DNA of 64,000 nt from Liopterus haemorrhoidalis. Lineage: Eukaryota > Arthropoda > Insecta > Coleoptera > Dytiscidae. Below, piece after piece: positions 53,782-64,000 of the stretch. The translations under genes and the position numbers were made by a program. Each line of letters starts with the position of its first letter. Within the stretch, counting starts at the first letter, position 1. The notes beneath the pieces are model-generated. The model ran no database searches, was not told where the DNA came from, and saw only the letters and a list, made by a program, of their open reading frames with translations. The DNA lies in the NCBI GenBank assembly GCA_963971575.1, contig OZ020616.1, forward strand, positions 21,185,713 to 21,249,712. The letters are read 5' to 3'.

Positions 53782-56700
53782 CTAGGTCGATATCCCATTA
53801 ACCGTGAAATCACATTTCACCCCTTTTCGCCCCTTAGGGGTTGAATTTCGAAAAATCCCTTCTTAGTGGGTGCTTACGTCATGGAGGGAAAAAAACTGTC
53901 AAACACTTTCTAAATAGAAACCTATGTACCAAAATGAAGTGTTATAACTCAGGAAGTACAAAGGTTTTTATAATTCACCCCGAATGCATATTCATCCATT
54001 TAAGGGTTGATTAGGGCAAACACGTGAATTTCTGTTTTAAACATTTGTATGTGTATCATTTGTAAGCAAAAACCAAGTCGATATCTCATTGAGCCTAAGA
54101 GATATTGAGGCATCCCTAAATCAAATTTCACCTCATTTCACCACTTAAAAATGGAATTTAGAAAAATCTCTTCTTATTGGTCTCTTACGTCATGGTGGGA
54201 ATGTAAGCTCCGAATTTCATGTCTTAATATCCATTGGATTTTTTATCGAATAAAAAATACCAATTTACCCCTTTAGGGATGAAACTTAAAAAAACTGTCG
54301 AAACACTTATTTTTGAAAAGATGTTTTAAAAAAGGCACGTAAATGCCAAAGATGAATGTTACATCTCAACAAATAGGAAAACTATGGGTACTATAATTCA
54401 TGCCATTTGGAGTGGATTGGGACGAAATCATATATTTAAAAAAAAAATATTGTATGTTTTTTTATGTATGTTTAAATTTTTTAGCCCCTTAGAAGTCGAC
54501 TTTCGAAGAATCTCTTCTTAGTGGGTACTTACGTCATGGAAAGAATCAACTTTGCGAATTTCATATATCTATGTCAAAGGAATGTTCTATCGAATAAAAA
54601 TATCCATTAACCCCATTAAGGGTGCATTTTAAAAAACTGTCAATACGATCAATCGAATATAGATTCACCCCTTTACGGACTGATTAGGATACAATCTTGA
54701 AATAAGTTTTTCGATATTTGCATGGGTAATCTTTGTCAACAAAAACTAAGTCGATATCTTATTGGTCCTAAGAGATATTAGGGAATCCTTGAAATCACAC
54801 CTCCTCTTTTCACCTTTTAGGGGTGAAATTAAAAAAAAAAACTGACTAAACCACACCGAAATATTTTAAAAAGACACTTACGTGCCAAAAAGTAATGTTT
54901 TAACTAAACGAACACAGGAAAAACGACGGGATGTATAATTCACCTCGAACGCAGATTTATCCCTTTATGCATTGATCAGGACAAAATCCTGAAATAATTT
55001 TTTCGGCATTTGCATGGGTAGTTTTTGTAAGCAAAAACCAAGTCGGTATCATATTAGTCTTAAGAGACATAAAAGAATCCTTAAAATCACAATTCACCCC
55101 TGTTCATCCTTTTGGGGTGAAATTTAAAAAAAACTGTCAAAACTTTTTCAAAATATTTTAAAAAGACACCTATGTGCCAAAAAGGAATGTTGCAACTAAA
55201 CAAACACAGGAAATATGACAGAATGTACATGTAGTTCAGCCGAATTGTAGAATCACCCCTTTAAGGGCTGATTAGGATAAAATCCTGAAATAGGTTTTTC
55301 GGCATTTGCATGGGTAGTCTTTGTGAGCAAAAACCAAGTAGATATCTTTTTGATCCTAGGAGATATTAAGAAATCCTTAAAATCACAATTCACCCCATTT
55401 CATCCTTTAGGGGTGAAATTTTAAAAAACTGTCCAAACCATTTCGAGATATCTTATAAAGACACCTATGTGCCGAAAATGAATGTTAAAACTCGACAAAC
55501 ACAGAAATTACGACGGAATGTATAATTCACCCCAATTGTAGGTTCACCCCTTTAGGGGTTGATTAAGATAAAATTCTGAAATAAGTTTTTCGGAATTTGC
55601 ATGGATAGTCTTTGTAAGCAAACAGCAAGTCGAATCCTTGAAATCACAATTCACCCCTTTTCACCCTTTAGGGGTGAAATTTTAAAAAAGCGTCAAAACC
55701 GTTTCGAGATATTTTAAAAAGACACCTATGTGCCATAAAGTAATGTTGCAACTAAATGAACACAGGAAATACGACCGGATATTCACCCCGATTGTAAATC
55801 CAGCTGTTTAGGGGTTGATTAGGACAAAAACCTGAAATATATTTTTCGGTATTTGTATGGGTAATCTTTGTAAGCAAAAAGCAGGTCGATATCTTATTGG
55901 CCCTAAGAAATTAAGGAATCCTTGAAATCACAATTCACCCCTTTTCACCCATTAGGGGTGAAATTTTAAAAAACTATCAAAACCTTTTCGAGATATTTTA
56001 AAAAGACACCTATATGCTAAAAAGTAATGTTGCAACTAAACGAACACAGGAAATACGATGGAATGTATAACTCACCCCGATTGTAGATCCACCCCTTTAG
56101 GGGTTGATTAGGACAAATTCCTGCAATAAGTTTTTCGGTAATTGTATGGAAAATCTTTGCAAGCAAACAGTAAGTCGATATCTTATTGGTCCTAAGAGAT
56201 ATCAAGGAATCCTTGAAATCACAATTCACCCCTTTTCAACCCTTAGGGGTGAAATTTTAAAAGACTGTCAAATCTATTTCGAGATATTTTAAAAATACAC
56301 CTATGTGCCAAAAAGTAATGTTGCAACTAAACGAACACAGGAATTACGATGGGATGTATCATTCACCCCGATTGTAGATCCGCCCCTTTAGGGGTTGATT
56401 AGGACAAAATCCTGAAATTGGTGATTCGGTATTTGTATGGGTAATCTTTGTAAGCAAAACGCAAGTCGATATCTTATTGGTCCTAAGAGATATTAAAGAA
56501 TCCTTAAAATCACAATTCACCCCTTTTCACCCGTTAGGGGTGAAATTTCAAAAAACTGTCAATACCATTTCGAGATATTTTAAAAAGTCACCTATGTGCT
56601 AAAAAGTAATCTTGCAACTAAACGAACACAGGAAATACAACGGGATGTATAATCCACCCCGATTGTAGGTTCACCCCTTTAGGGGTTGATTAGGGCAAAA

Positions 56701-56974
56701 TCCCGAAATTGGTTTTTCGGCATTTGTATGGGTAATACTTGTAAGCAAAAACTAAGTCGATATCCCATCCGCCCTAGGAGATATTAAGGAATTCGTTAAA
56801 TCACATGTCACCCCTTTTCATCCCTTAGGGGTGGAATTTAGAAAAATCCCTTCTAAGTGGGTGCTTACGTCATGAAGGGAATATACTTTCCGAATTTCAA
56901 GTTTCTAGGCCCAGGGGTTCGGGCTGGGCGGTGATGAGTGAGTCAGTCAGGACACTGCCTTTTATATATATAGA
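53782..56974 (-). mobile_element. Helitron-type satellite block 2
   Basis: The TC end is at 56974. The other end (53782) has CTAG but continues at once in mid-monomer (GTCGATATCCCATT), so the hairpin end has been lost, probably by recombination. About 11 monomers of 280-300 bp lie between. No coding sequence. Confidence 0.7.
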
Positions 56975-56985
56975 CTAGCTGAAAA

Positions 56986-57001
56986 CCCGTGCTTCGCTAC
57001 G
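56986..57001 (-). other. Helitron 3' hairpin
   Basis: CCGTGCTTCGCTACGG on the plus strand: six paired bases with one bulge and a three-base loop. It lies 11 bases inside CTAG. Equivalent hairpins are at 37463-37480 and about 62310-62325. Confidence 0.78.
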
Positions 57002-58360
57002 GTATATTGATGGTCTCATTGGCATAAAATCCGCAGTTTGTTTTTAAACTTGTGTATGGGTAACCTTTGTAACAAAAATTTTAGTCGATATCTCATCTGT
57101 TCTAAGATATATTGAGGAACCCGTGAAAAAACATTTTACTCCTTTTCACCAGACAGGGGTCGAACTTGAAAAAATCCTTTCTTAGTGGGTTCTTACTTCA
57201 TACTGAAAAATGTACTCTCTGAATTTTTAATTTTTAACAAAAAAATACTAATTTACCCTTTAGGAGTGAACGAAAACTGTCAAACAGTGAAAACATATAT
57301 GCCAAAATGGAATGTTATAATTCAACAACCGCTGGAAATACAAAGGGTTCTATAATTCACCCCGAATGTAAATTCACCCCTTTAGGGGTTGATTAAGATA
57401 AAATCCTGAAATACATTTTTCGGCATTTGTATGGGTAATCTTTATAAGCAAAAACCAAGTCTATATCTTATTGATCCTAGAAGATATTAAGGCGTCCTTG
57501 AAATCACAATTCCCTCTTTTCACCCTTTAGGGGTGATATTTGTTAAAGGTAAAAAACTGTTAAAACCATTTCGAGACATTTTAAAAAGACACAGGAAATA
57601 CGACGCGATGTATAATCTACCCCGTTTGTAGAATCACCCCTTTAGGGGTTGATTAGGACATAATCCTGAAATAAGTTTTTCGGCATTTGTATGGATAATG
57701 TTTGTAAGCAAACACCAAGTCGATATCTTATTGGTCCTAAAAGAATTAAGGAATTACTGAAATCACATTTCACCCCTTTTCACCCTTAAGGGGTGAAATT
57801 AAAAAAAAATGTCAAAATCATTTCGAGATATTAAAAAAAAAAACACCTATGTGCCAAAAAGTAATGTTGCATCTAAACGAACACAGGAAATGCGACGGGA
57901 TGTATTATTCATCCCGATTGTAGATCCACCCCTTAAGGGGTTGATTAGGACAAAATCCAAAAATTGGTTTTTCGGTATTTGCATGGGTAGTTTTTGTAAG
58001 CAAAAACCAAGTAGATATCTTATTGGTCCTAAAAAATGTTAAACAATCCTTGAAATCACATTTTACCCCTTTTTACCCTTTAGGGGTTAAATTTTAAAAA
58101 ATTGTCAAAACATTTCGAGATATTTTAAAAATACGCCTATGTGCCAAAAAGAAACCTTATAACTCAACAAACACAGGGAATACGACGGGATGTATAATTC
58201 ACCCCAATTGTAGATCCACCGTTATTGGATAAAAATCCTGAAATATATTTTTCCGTATTTGTATGGGTAATCTTTGTAAGCAAAAAGCAAGTCGATATCT
58301 TATTGGTCCTAAGAGATATTAAGGAATCCTTGAAATCACAATTCACCCCTTTTCACCCTT

Positions 58361-59520
58361 TAGGGGGTAATTTTAAAAAAATGTCAAAACTATTTCGAGA
58401 TATTTTAAAAAGATACCTATGTGCCAAAAAGTAATATTGCAACTAAACGAACACAGGAAATACAGCGTATAATTCACCCCGATTGCAGATCCACCCCTTA
58501 AGGGATTGATTAGGACAAAATCAAAAAATTGGTTTTTCGGCATTTGCAAGGGTAGTTTTTGTAAGCAAAAAACCAAGTCGATGTCTTATTGGTGTTAAAA
58601 AATATTAAACAATCCTTGAAATCACATTTCACCCCTTTTCGCCCTTTAGGGGTTAAAGTTAATAAAGTTGTCAAAACCATTTCGAGATATTTTAAAAAGA
58701 CGCCTATGTGCCAAAAAGAAACCTTATATCTCAATAAACACAGGGAATACGACGGGATGTATAATTCACCCCGATTGTAGATCCATCCTTTAGGGGTTGA
58801 TTAGGACAAAATCCTGAAATATATTTTTCGGTATTTGTATGGGTAATCTTTGTAATTAAAAAGCAAGTCAATATCTTATTGGCCCTAAGAGATTTAACGA
58901 AACCTTGAAATCACAATTCACCCCTTTTCACCCTTTAGGGGGTAATTTTAAAAAAATGTCAAAACTATTTCGAGATATTTTAAAAAGATACCTATGTGCC
59001 AAAAAGTAATATTGCAACTAAACGAACACAGGAAATACAGCGTATAATTCACCCCGATTGCAGATCCACCCCTTAAGGGATTGATTAGGACAAAATCAAA
59101 AAATTGGTTTTTCGGCATTTGCAAGGGTAGTTTTTGTAAGCAAAAACCAAGTCGATGTCTTATTGGTGTTAAAAAATATTAAACAATCCTTGAAATCACA
59201 TTTCACCCCTTTTCGCCCTTTAGGGGTTAAAGTTAAAAAAGTTGTCAAAACCATTTCGAGATATTTTAAAAAGACGCCAATGTGCCAAAAAGAAACCTTA
59301 TATCTCAATAAACACAGGGAATACGACGGGATGTATAATTCACCCCGATTGTAGATCCATCCTTTAGGGGTTGATTAGGACAAAATCCTGAAATATATTT
59401 TTCGGTATTTGTATGGGTAATCTTTGTAATTAAAAAGCAAGTCAATATCTTATTGGCCCTAAGAGATTTAACGAAACCTTGAAATCACAATTCACCCCTT
59501 TTCACCCTTTAGGGGTGAAA
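58361..59520 (-). repeat. Dimeric higher-order repeat
   Basis: The segment starting near 58361 repeats from about 58935 almost unchanged: both have the diagnostic variants TAGGGGGTAATTTT, ATACAGCGTATAATTC and CAAAATCAAAAAATTGG. The period is about 574 bp, two monomers. Confidence 0.85.
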
Positions 59521-62298
59521 TTTAAAAAAACTATCAAAACCTTTTCGAGATATTAAAAAAAAACACCTATGTGCCAAAAAGTAATGTTGCAACTAAACGA
59601 ACACAGGAAATACAACGGAATGTATAACTCACCCCGATTGTAGATCCAGCCCTTTAGGGGTTGATTAGGACAAATTCCTGAAATAAGTTTTTCGGTAATT
59701 GTATGGATAATCTTTGCAAGCAAACAGTAAGTCCATATCTTATTGGTCCTCAGAGATATTAAGGAATCCTTGAAATCACAATTCACCCCTTTTCAACCCT
59801 TAGGGGTGAAATTTTAAAAAACTGTCAAACCTGTTTCGAGATATTTAAAAAAGACACCTATGTGCCAAAAAGTAATGCTGCAACTAATGAACACAGGAAA
59901 TACGACGGGATGTATAATTCACCCCGATTGTAGATCCACCCCTTTAGGGGTTGATTAGGAGAAAAACCTGAAATATGTTTTTCGGTATTTGTATAGGTAA
60001 TCTTTGTAAGCAAAAAGCAAGTCGATATCTTATTGGTTCTAAGAGATATTAAGGAATACTTGAAATCATAATTCACCCCTTTTCACCCTATAGGGGTGAA
60101 ATTTTAAAAAACTACCAAAACCTTTTTGAGATATTTTAAAAAGACTCCTATGTGCTAAAAAGTAATATTGCAACTAAACGAACACAGGAAATACGACGGA
60201 AAGTATAACTCACCCCGATTGTAGATCCACCCCTTTAGGGGTTGATTAGGACAAATTCCTGACATAAGTTTTTCGGAAATTGTATGGATAATCTTTGCAA
60301 GCAAACAGTAAATCGATATCTTATTGATCCTAAGAGATATTAAGGAATCCTTGAAATCACAATTCACCTCTTTTTAACCCTTAGGGGTGGAAGTTTAAAA
60401 AACTACCAAAACCGTTTCGAGATATTTTAAAAAGACTCCTATGTGCTAAAAAGTAATGTTGCAACTAAACGAACACAAGAAATACGACGGAATGTATAAC
60501 TCACCTCGATTGTAGATCCACCCCTTTAGGGGTTGATTAGGACAAAATCCTGAAATTGGTGATTCGGTATTTGTATGGGTAATCTTTGTAAGCAAAAAGC
60601 AAGTCGATATCTTATTGGTCCTAAGAGATATTAAAGAATCCTTAAAAATCACAATTCACCCCTTTTCAACCATTAGGGGTGAAATTTTAAAAAACTGTCA
60701 AACCCATTTCGTGATATTTTAAAAAGACACCTATGTGCCAAAAAGTAATGCTGCAACTAATGAACACAGGAAATACGACGGGATGTATAATTCACCCCGA
60801 TTGTAGATCCACCTTTTTAGGGGTTGATTAGGACAAAAACCTGAAATATGTTTTTCGGTATTTGTATGGGTAATCTTTGTAAGCAAAAAGCAAGTCGATA
60901 TCTTATTGGTTCTAAGAGATATTAAGGAATACTTGAAATCATAATTCACCCCTTTTCACCCTATAGGGGTGAAATTTTAAAAAACTACCAAAACTCTTTC
61001 GAGATATTTTAAAAAGACTCCTATGTGCTAAAAAGTAATGTTGCAACTAAACGAACACAGGAAATACAACGGAATGTATAACTCACCTCAATTGTAGATC
61101 CACCCCTTTAGGGGTTGATTAGGACAAATTCCTGTAATAAGTTTGTCGGTAATTGTATGGATAATCTTTGCAAGCAAACAGTAAGTCGATATCTTATTGG
61201 TCTTAAGAGATATTAAGGAATCCTTGAAATCACAATTCAACCCATTTCAACCCTTAGGGGTGAAATTTTAAAAAACTGACAAACTCATTTCGAGATATTT
61301 TAAAAAGACACCTATGTGCCAAAAATTAATGCTGCAACTAATAAACACAGGAAATACGACGGGATGTATAATTCACCCCGATTGTAGATCCACCCCTTTA
61401 GGGGTTGATTAGGACAAAAACCTGAAATATGTTTTTCGGTATTTGTATAGGTTATCTTTGTAAGCAAAAAGCAAGTCGATATCTTATTGGTTCTAAGAGA
61501 TATTAAGGAATACTTGAAATCATAATTCACCCCTTTTCACCCTATAGGGGTGAAATTTTAAAAAACTACCAAGACCTTTTCGAGATATTTTAAAAAGACT
61601 CCTATGTGCTAAAAAGTAATGTTGCAACTAAACGAACACAGGAAATACGACAGAATGTATAACTCACCCCGATTGTAGATCCACCCCTTTAGGGGTTGAT
61701 TAGGACAAAATCCTGAAATTGGTGATTCGGTATTTGTATGGGCAATCTTTGTAAGCAAAAAGCAAGTCGTTATCTTATTGGTCCTAAGAGATATTAAAGA
61801 ATCCTTAAAATCACAAATCACCCCCTTTCGCCCTTTAGGAGTGAAATTTCAAAAAACTGTCAATACCATTTCGAGATATTTTAAAAAGACACCTATGTGC
61901 CTAAAAGTAATCTTGCAACTAAACGAACACAGGAAATACAACGGGATGTATAATCCACCCCGATTGTAGGTTCACCCCTTTAGGGGTTGATTAGGGCAAA
62001 ATCCCGAAATTGGTTTTTCGGCATTTGTATGGGTTATACTTGTAAGCAAAAACTAAGTCGATATCCCATCGGCCCTAAGAGATATTACGGAATTCGTGAA
62101 ATCACATTTCACCCCTTTTCATCCCTTAGGAGTGGAATTTTTAAAAATCCCTTCTTAGTGGGTGCTTACGTCATGAAGGGAATATACTCTCCGAATTTCA
62201 AGTTTCTAGGCCCAGGGGTTCGGGCTGGGCGGTGATGAGTGAGTCAGTCAGTCAGTCAGTCAGTCAGGACACTGCCTTTTATATATATAGATAGAAGA

Positions 62299-64000
62299 CT
62301 AGCTGAGTACCCGTGCTTCGCTACGGTATACTGACGGACGCATTAGTGTAAAATCCTCAGTTGGTTTTTAAACATGTGTATGGGTAACCTTTGTAAGCAA
62401 AAATCTAGTCGATATCTCATCTGTCCTAAGAGATATTGAGGAAACCATGAAAAAACATTATACTTTTTTTCACTATATAGGGGTCGAACTACTGAGTTAA
62501 AAAAACTGTAAAACTTTTTAAACATTTTAGAAAGACATATAAATGTTAAAAAGGAATATTATAACTCAACAAACGAAGGAAATGCGAAGAGTTTTATATT
62601 TCTCCCTTTTAGGGGCTGATTAGGGTAAAATTTAGACATAATTTAAAATTTTTATGGGTAACCATGGTAAGTAAAAACCAAGTCGATATCTTAATGGTCC
62701 TAAGAGATATTGAGGAATCCGTGAAATCACATTTCAGCCAATTTCACCCCCTTAGGGACCGAATTTTGAAAAATTCCATATAAGTGGGTTCTTACGTCAT
62801 GGAGGGAATATATTTTCCGAATGTCTGTATGTCAAGGAACGTTCTATCGAATAAAAATACCAATTTACCCCGTTAGTAATGAAATTAAAAAAACTGTAAA
62901 AACGCTTTCCACATATTTTAAATAGAAACCTATGCACCAAAATGAAATGTTATAACTCAAGAAATACAATGGTTTCTATAATTCAACCGGAATGTAGATT
63001 CACCCGTTTAGGGGTTGAGAAATCCTGAATAAAAAAAAATGTATGAGTAACCTTTTTAAGAAATATTGACCTAAGAGATTGTAGCGAACCGGTTACGTTA
63101 CTTTATAACGTACCATTTATTGTCCACTAGGTAGCGAGCCGTGGTATTATATTATGTCTAATCTCAAACTGAAATGAGATATCTGACTAAAGGAGATCGG
63201 GTAGTAGGCGTGAGTGTGATGCAGGGTTCATCATTACGATATGTGAATTAAATGATATGTATTGTTGTACTTACCAACCGACTGAACAGGCATCTTGTAT
63301 TTAAGTTTGGATCTAAGCTGTTCACTAAAGTTCTTAAGGTGAAGGGTTTACACTCGTGAACACGGTTTAAAATTAATGAATTAAATTTATTAACAGTAAT
63401 ATTTACAAATAGTTTAAATGATTAAAAGTTTAATATGCATTTAAAGGAATTAATGAAATAAAACAAACAGAATTGAGTAGACCACCAGAAAATATCGACA
63501 CAGTGCCTCTACGAATGCTACTACCTAGATGTTACTACTAACAAGCCCGAATACTATCTGATCTCCTCCTCTCAGAGTCGTGTGTTTTTATGAGAAGTTT
63601 CTAGGTATTTCGTGGAAAAGGGGTTTAGCTTTGTTCAAGGGGACGCTAGTGTTCAGAGTTATTAAGCAATAACTCTGAAGAAATTTCTCCCTGAACAAAG
63701 AACCATTTAAAAAATATATTTCTAAAGATACATAAAATTTCTAAAATTTTATTATTTGAATTCTCAAAAATATACCCTTTTTAAAAATCCCAAATAAATA
63801 TCTTTCAAAGGAATTCTCCCGACGGGTGTTTGTGAAAGTTTCTGATGGACTACTCGATTCGTTACAAGATATTGAGGAATCCCTGAAATCAAATTGCATC
63901 CCTTTTACCCCTTAGGGCTGGAATTTCATAAAATCCCTTCTTAGTGGGTGCTTACATCATGGAAGGAATATACTTACCGAATTTCATGTCTCTATGTCCA
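62299..64000 (-). mobile_element. Helitron-type satellite block 3 (continues out of the window)
   Basis: The 3' end with hairpin and CTAG starts at 62299, seven bases after the TC end of the previous element. The monomers are more diverged than in the preceding block. A probable solo LTR interrupts it at 63080-63866. The 5' end lies beyond 64000. Confidence 0.7.
63080..63866. mobile_element. Probable solo LTR (787 bp) in the satellite
   Basis: It begins TGTAGCGAACCGG and ends ATTCGTTACA, so it has TG...CA ends with short imperfect inverted repeats. A 4-bp duplication AGAT flanks it (63076-63079, 63867-63870), and the host monomer (CCTAAGAGAT then ATTGAGGAATCC) continues across. No internal coding sequence. 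Confidence 0.75.

Larger units (their letters stand above)
56975..62291 (-). mobile_element. Complete Helitron-type element with internal satellite, 5317 bp
   Basis: On the minus strand the 5' end is TC (62291-62290, TCTATATATATAAAAGGC) and the 3' end is a hairpin with stem CCGT(a)GC/GCACGG and loop GAA, then 11 bases and CTAG at 56978-56975. These are the defining Helitron termini. About 17-18 monomers of 280-300 bp fill the interior. The recurring minus-strand open frames of 60-72 codons are a by-product of the monomer and carry no domain. The CTAG end directly abuts the TC start of block 2. Confidence 0.75.

Noticed and set aside
55900..62235. Many similar 60-80 codon frames on the minus strand, like a gene family
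   Set aside because: They recur once per ~290-bp monomer, lack any domain, and break wherever the monomer has an indel. They are a by-product of the satellite.
52819..62291. Regular repeats suggesting a CRISPR array
   Set aside because: The whole ~290-bp unit is repeated without unique spacers, and the DNA is eukaryotic.

Overview
The window reads as intergenic or intronic DNA from an insect nuclear genome: AT-rich, split by spliceosomal introns, and almost entirely made of transposable elements. The assignment rests on the element families (piggyBac, Tc1/mariner with a DUF4817-type HTH, hAT, MULE, ISL2EU/Harbinger-like, Helitron, Ty3/gypsy including a CsRn1-type element, a CR1/Jockey-like LINE) and on one secreted GH29 alpha-L-fucosidase exon. 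I cannot name the species. The first exon of that fucosidase (10452-10966, minus strand) is the only convincing host gene. Its other exons are not recognisable in the 10.4 kb downstream of it, so they should lie left of the window.

Layout. 112-2588: a TA-flanked MITE that carries three other insertions; an uninterrupted sister copy at 20885-22215 gives the empty sites for two of them. 2600-6630: an ISL2EU-like region with a broken YqaJ/SWIM nuclease gene (plus), a full-length DDE transposase ORF (minus), a THAP relic and a large palindrome. 6777-10014: a cluster of short hAT-type MITEs, several with exact 8-bp target duplications. 10452-10966: fucosidase exon. 11265-15216: MITEs, a MULE with a 9-bp duplication, and fold-back elements. 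15358-19008: a gypsy element whose reading frame has lost the RT and integrase cores. 22666-31582: a four-level nest (fold-back element > P-like element > piggyBac > intact young gypsy element). 31852-34691: a hAT element, 200-bp tandem repeats and a (TG)245 tract. 35011-37493: fold-back element and a plus-strand Helitron-type repeat. 37600-40835: decayed hAT transposase gene (GTF2IRD2-like) broken by a MITE and a satellite block. 42720-47140: degenerate LINE. 47618-64000: a long array of ~290-bp monomers organised inside Helitron-type ends, interrupted by a young CsRn1-type gypsy element and a probable solo LTR.

The strongest leads are: (i) the Helitron/satellite system, in which TC and CTAG termini with a 3' hairpin bound blocks of tandem monomers and one CTAG end directly abuts the next TC start; (ii) the two nests of insertions, whose target duplications give a relative chronology; (iii) two LTR elements with LTR pairs identical by eye and near-intact coding regions, one with a textbook A-AAA-AAC frameshift site; and (iv) a gypsy derivative that stayed in frame after losing its catalytic domains. 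All identities, copy numbers and homologies were judged by eye. No alignment or database search was run.
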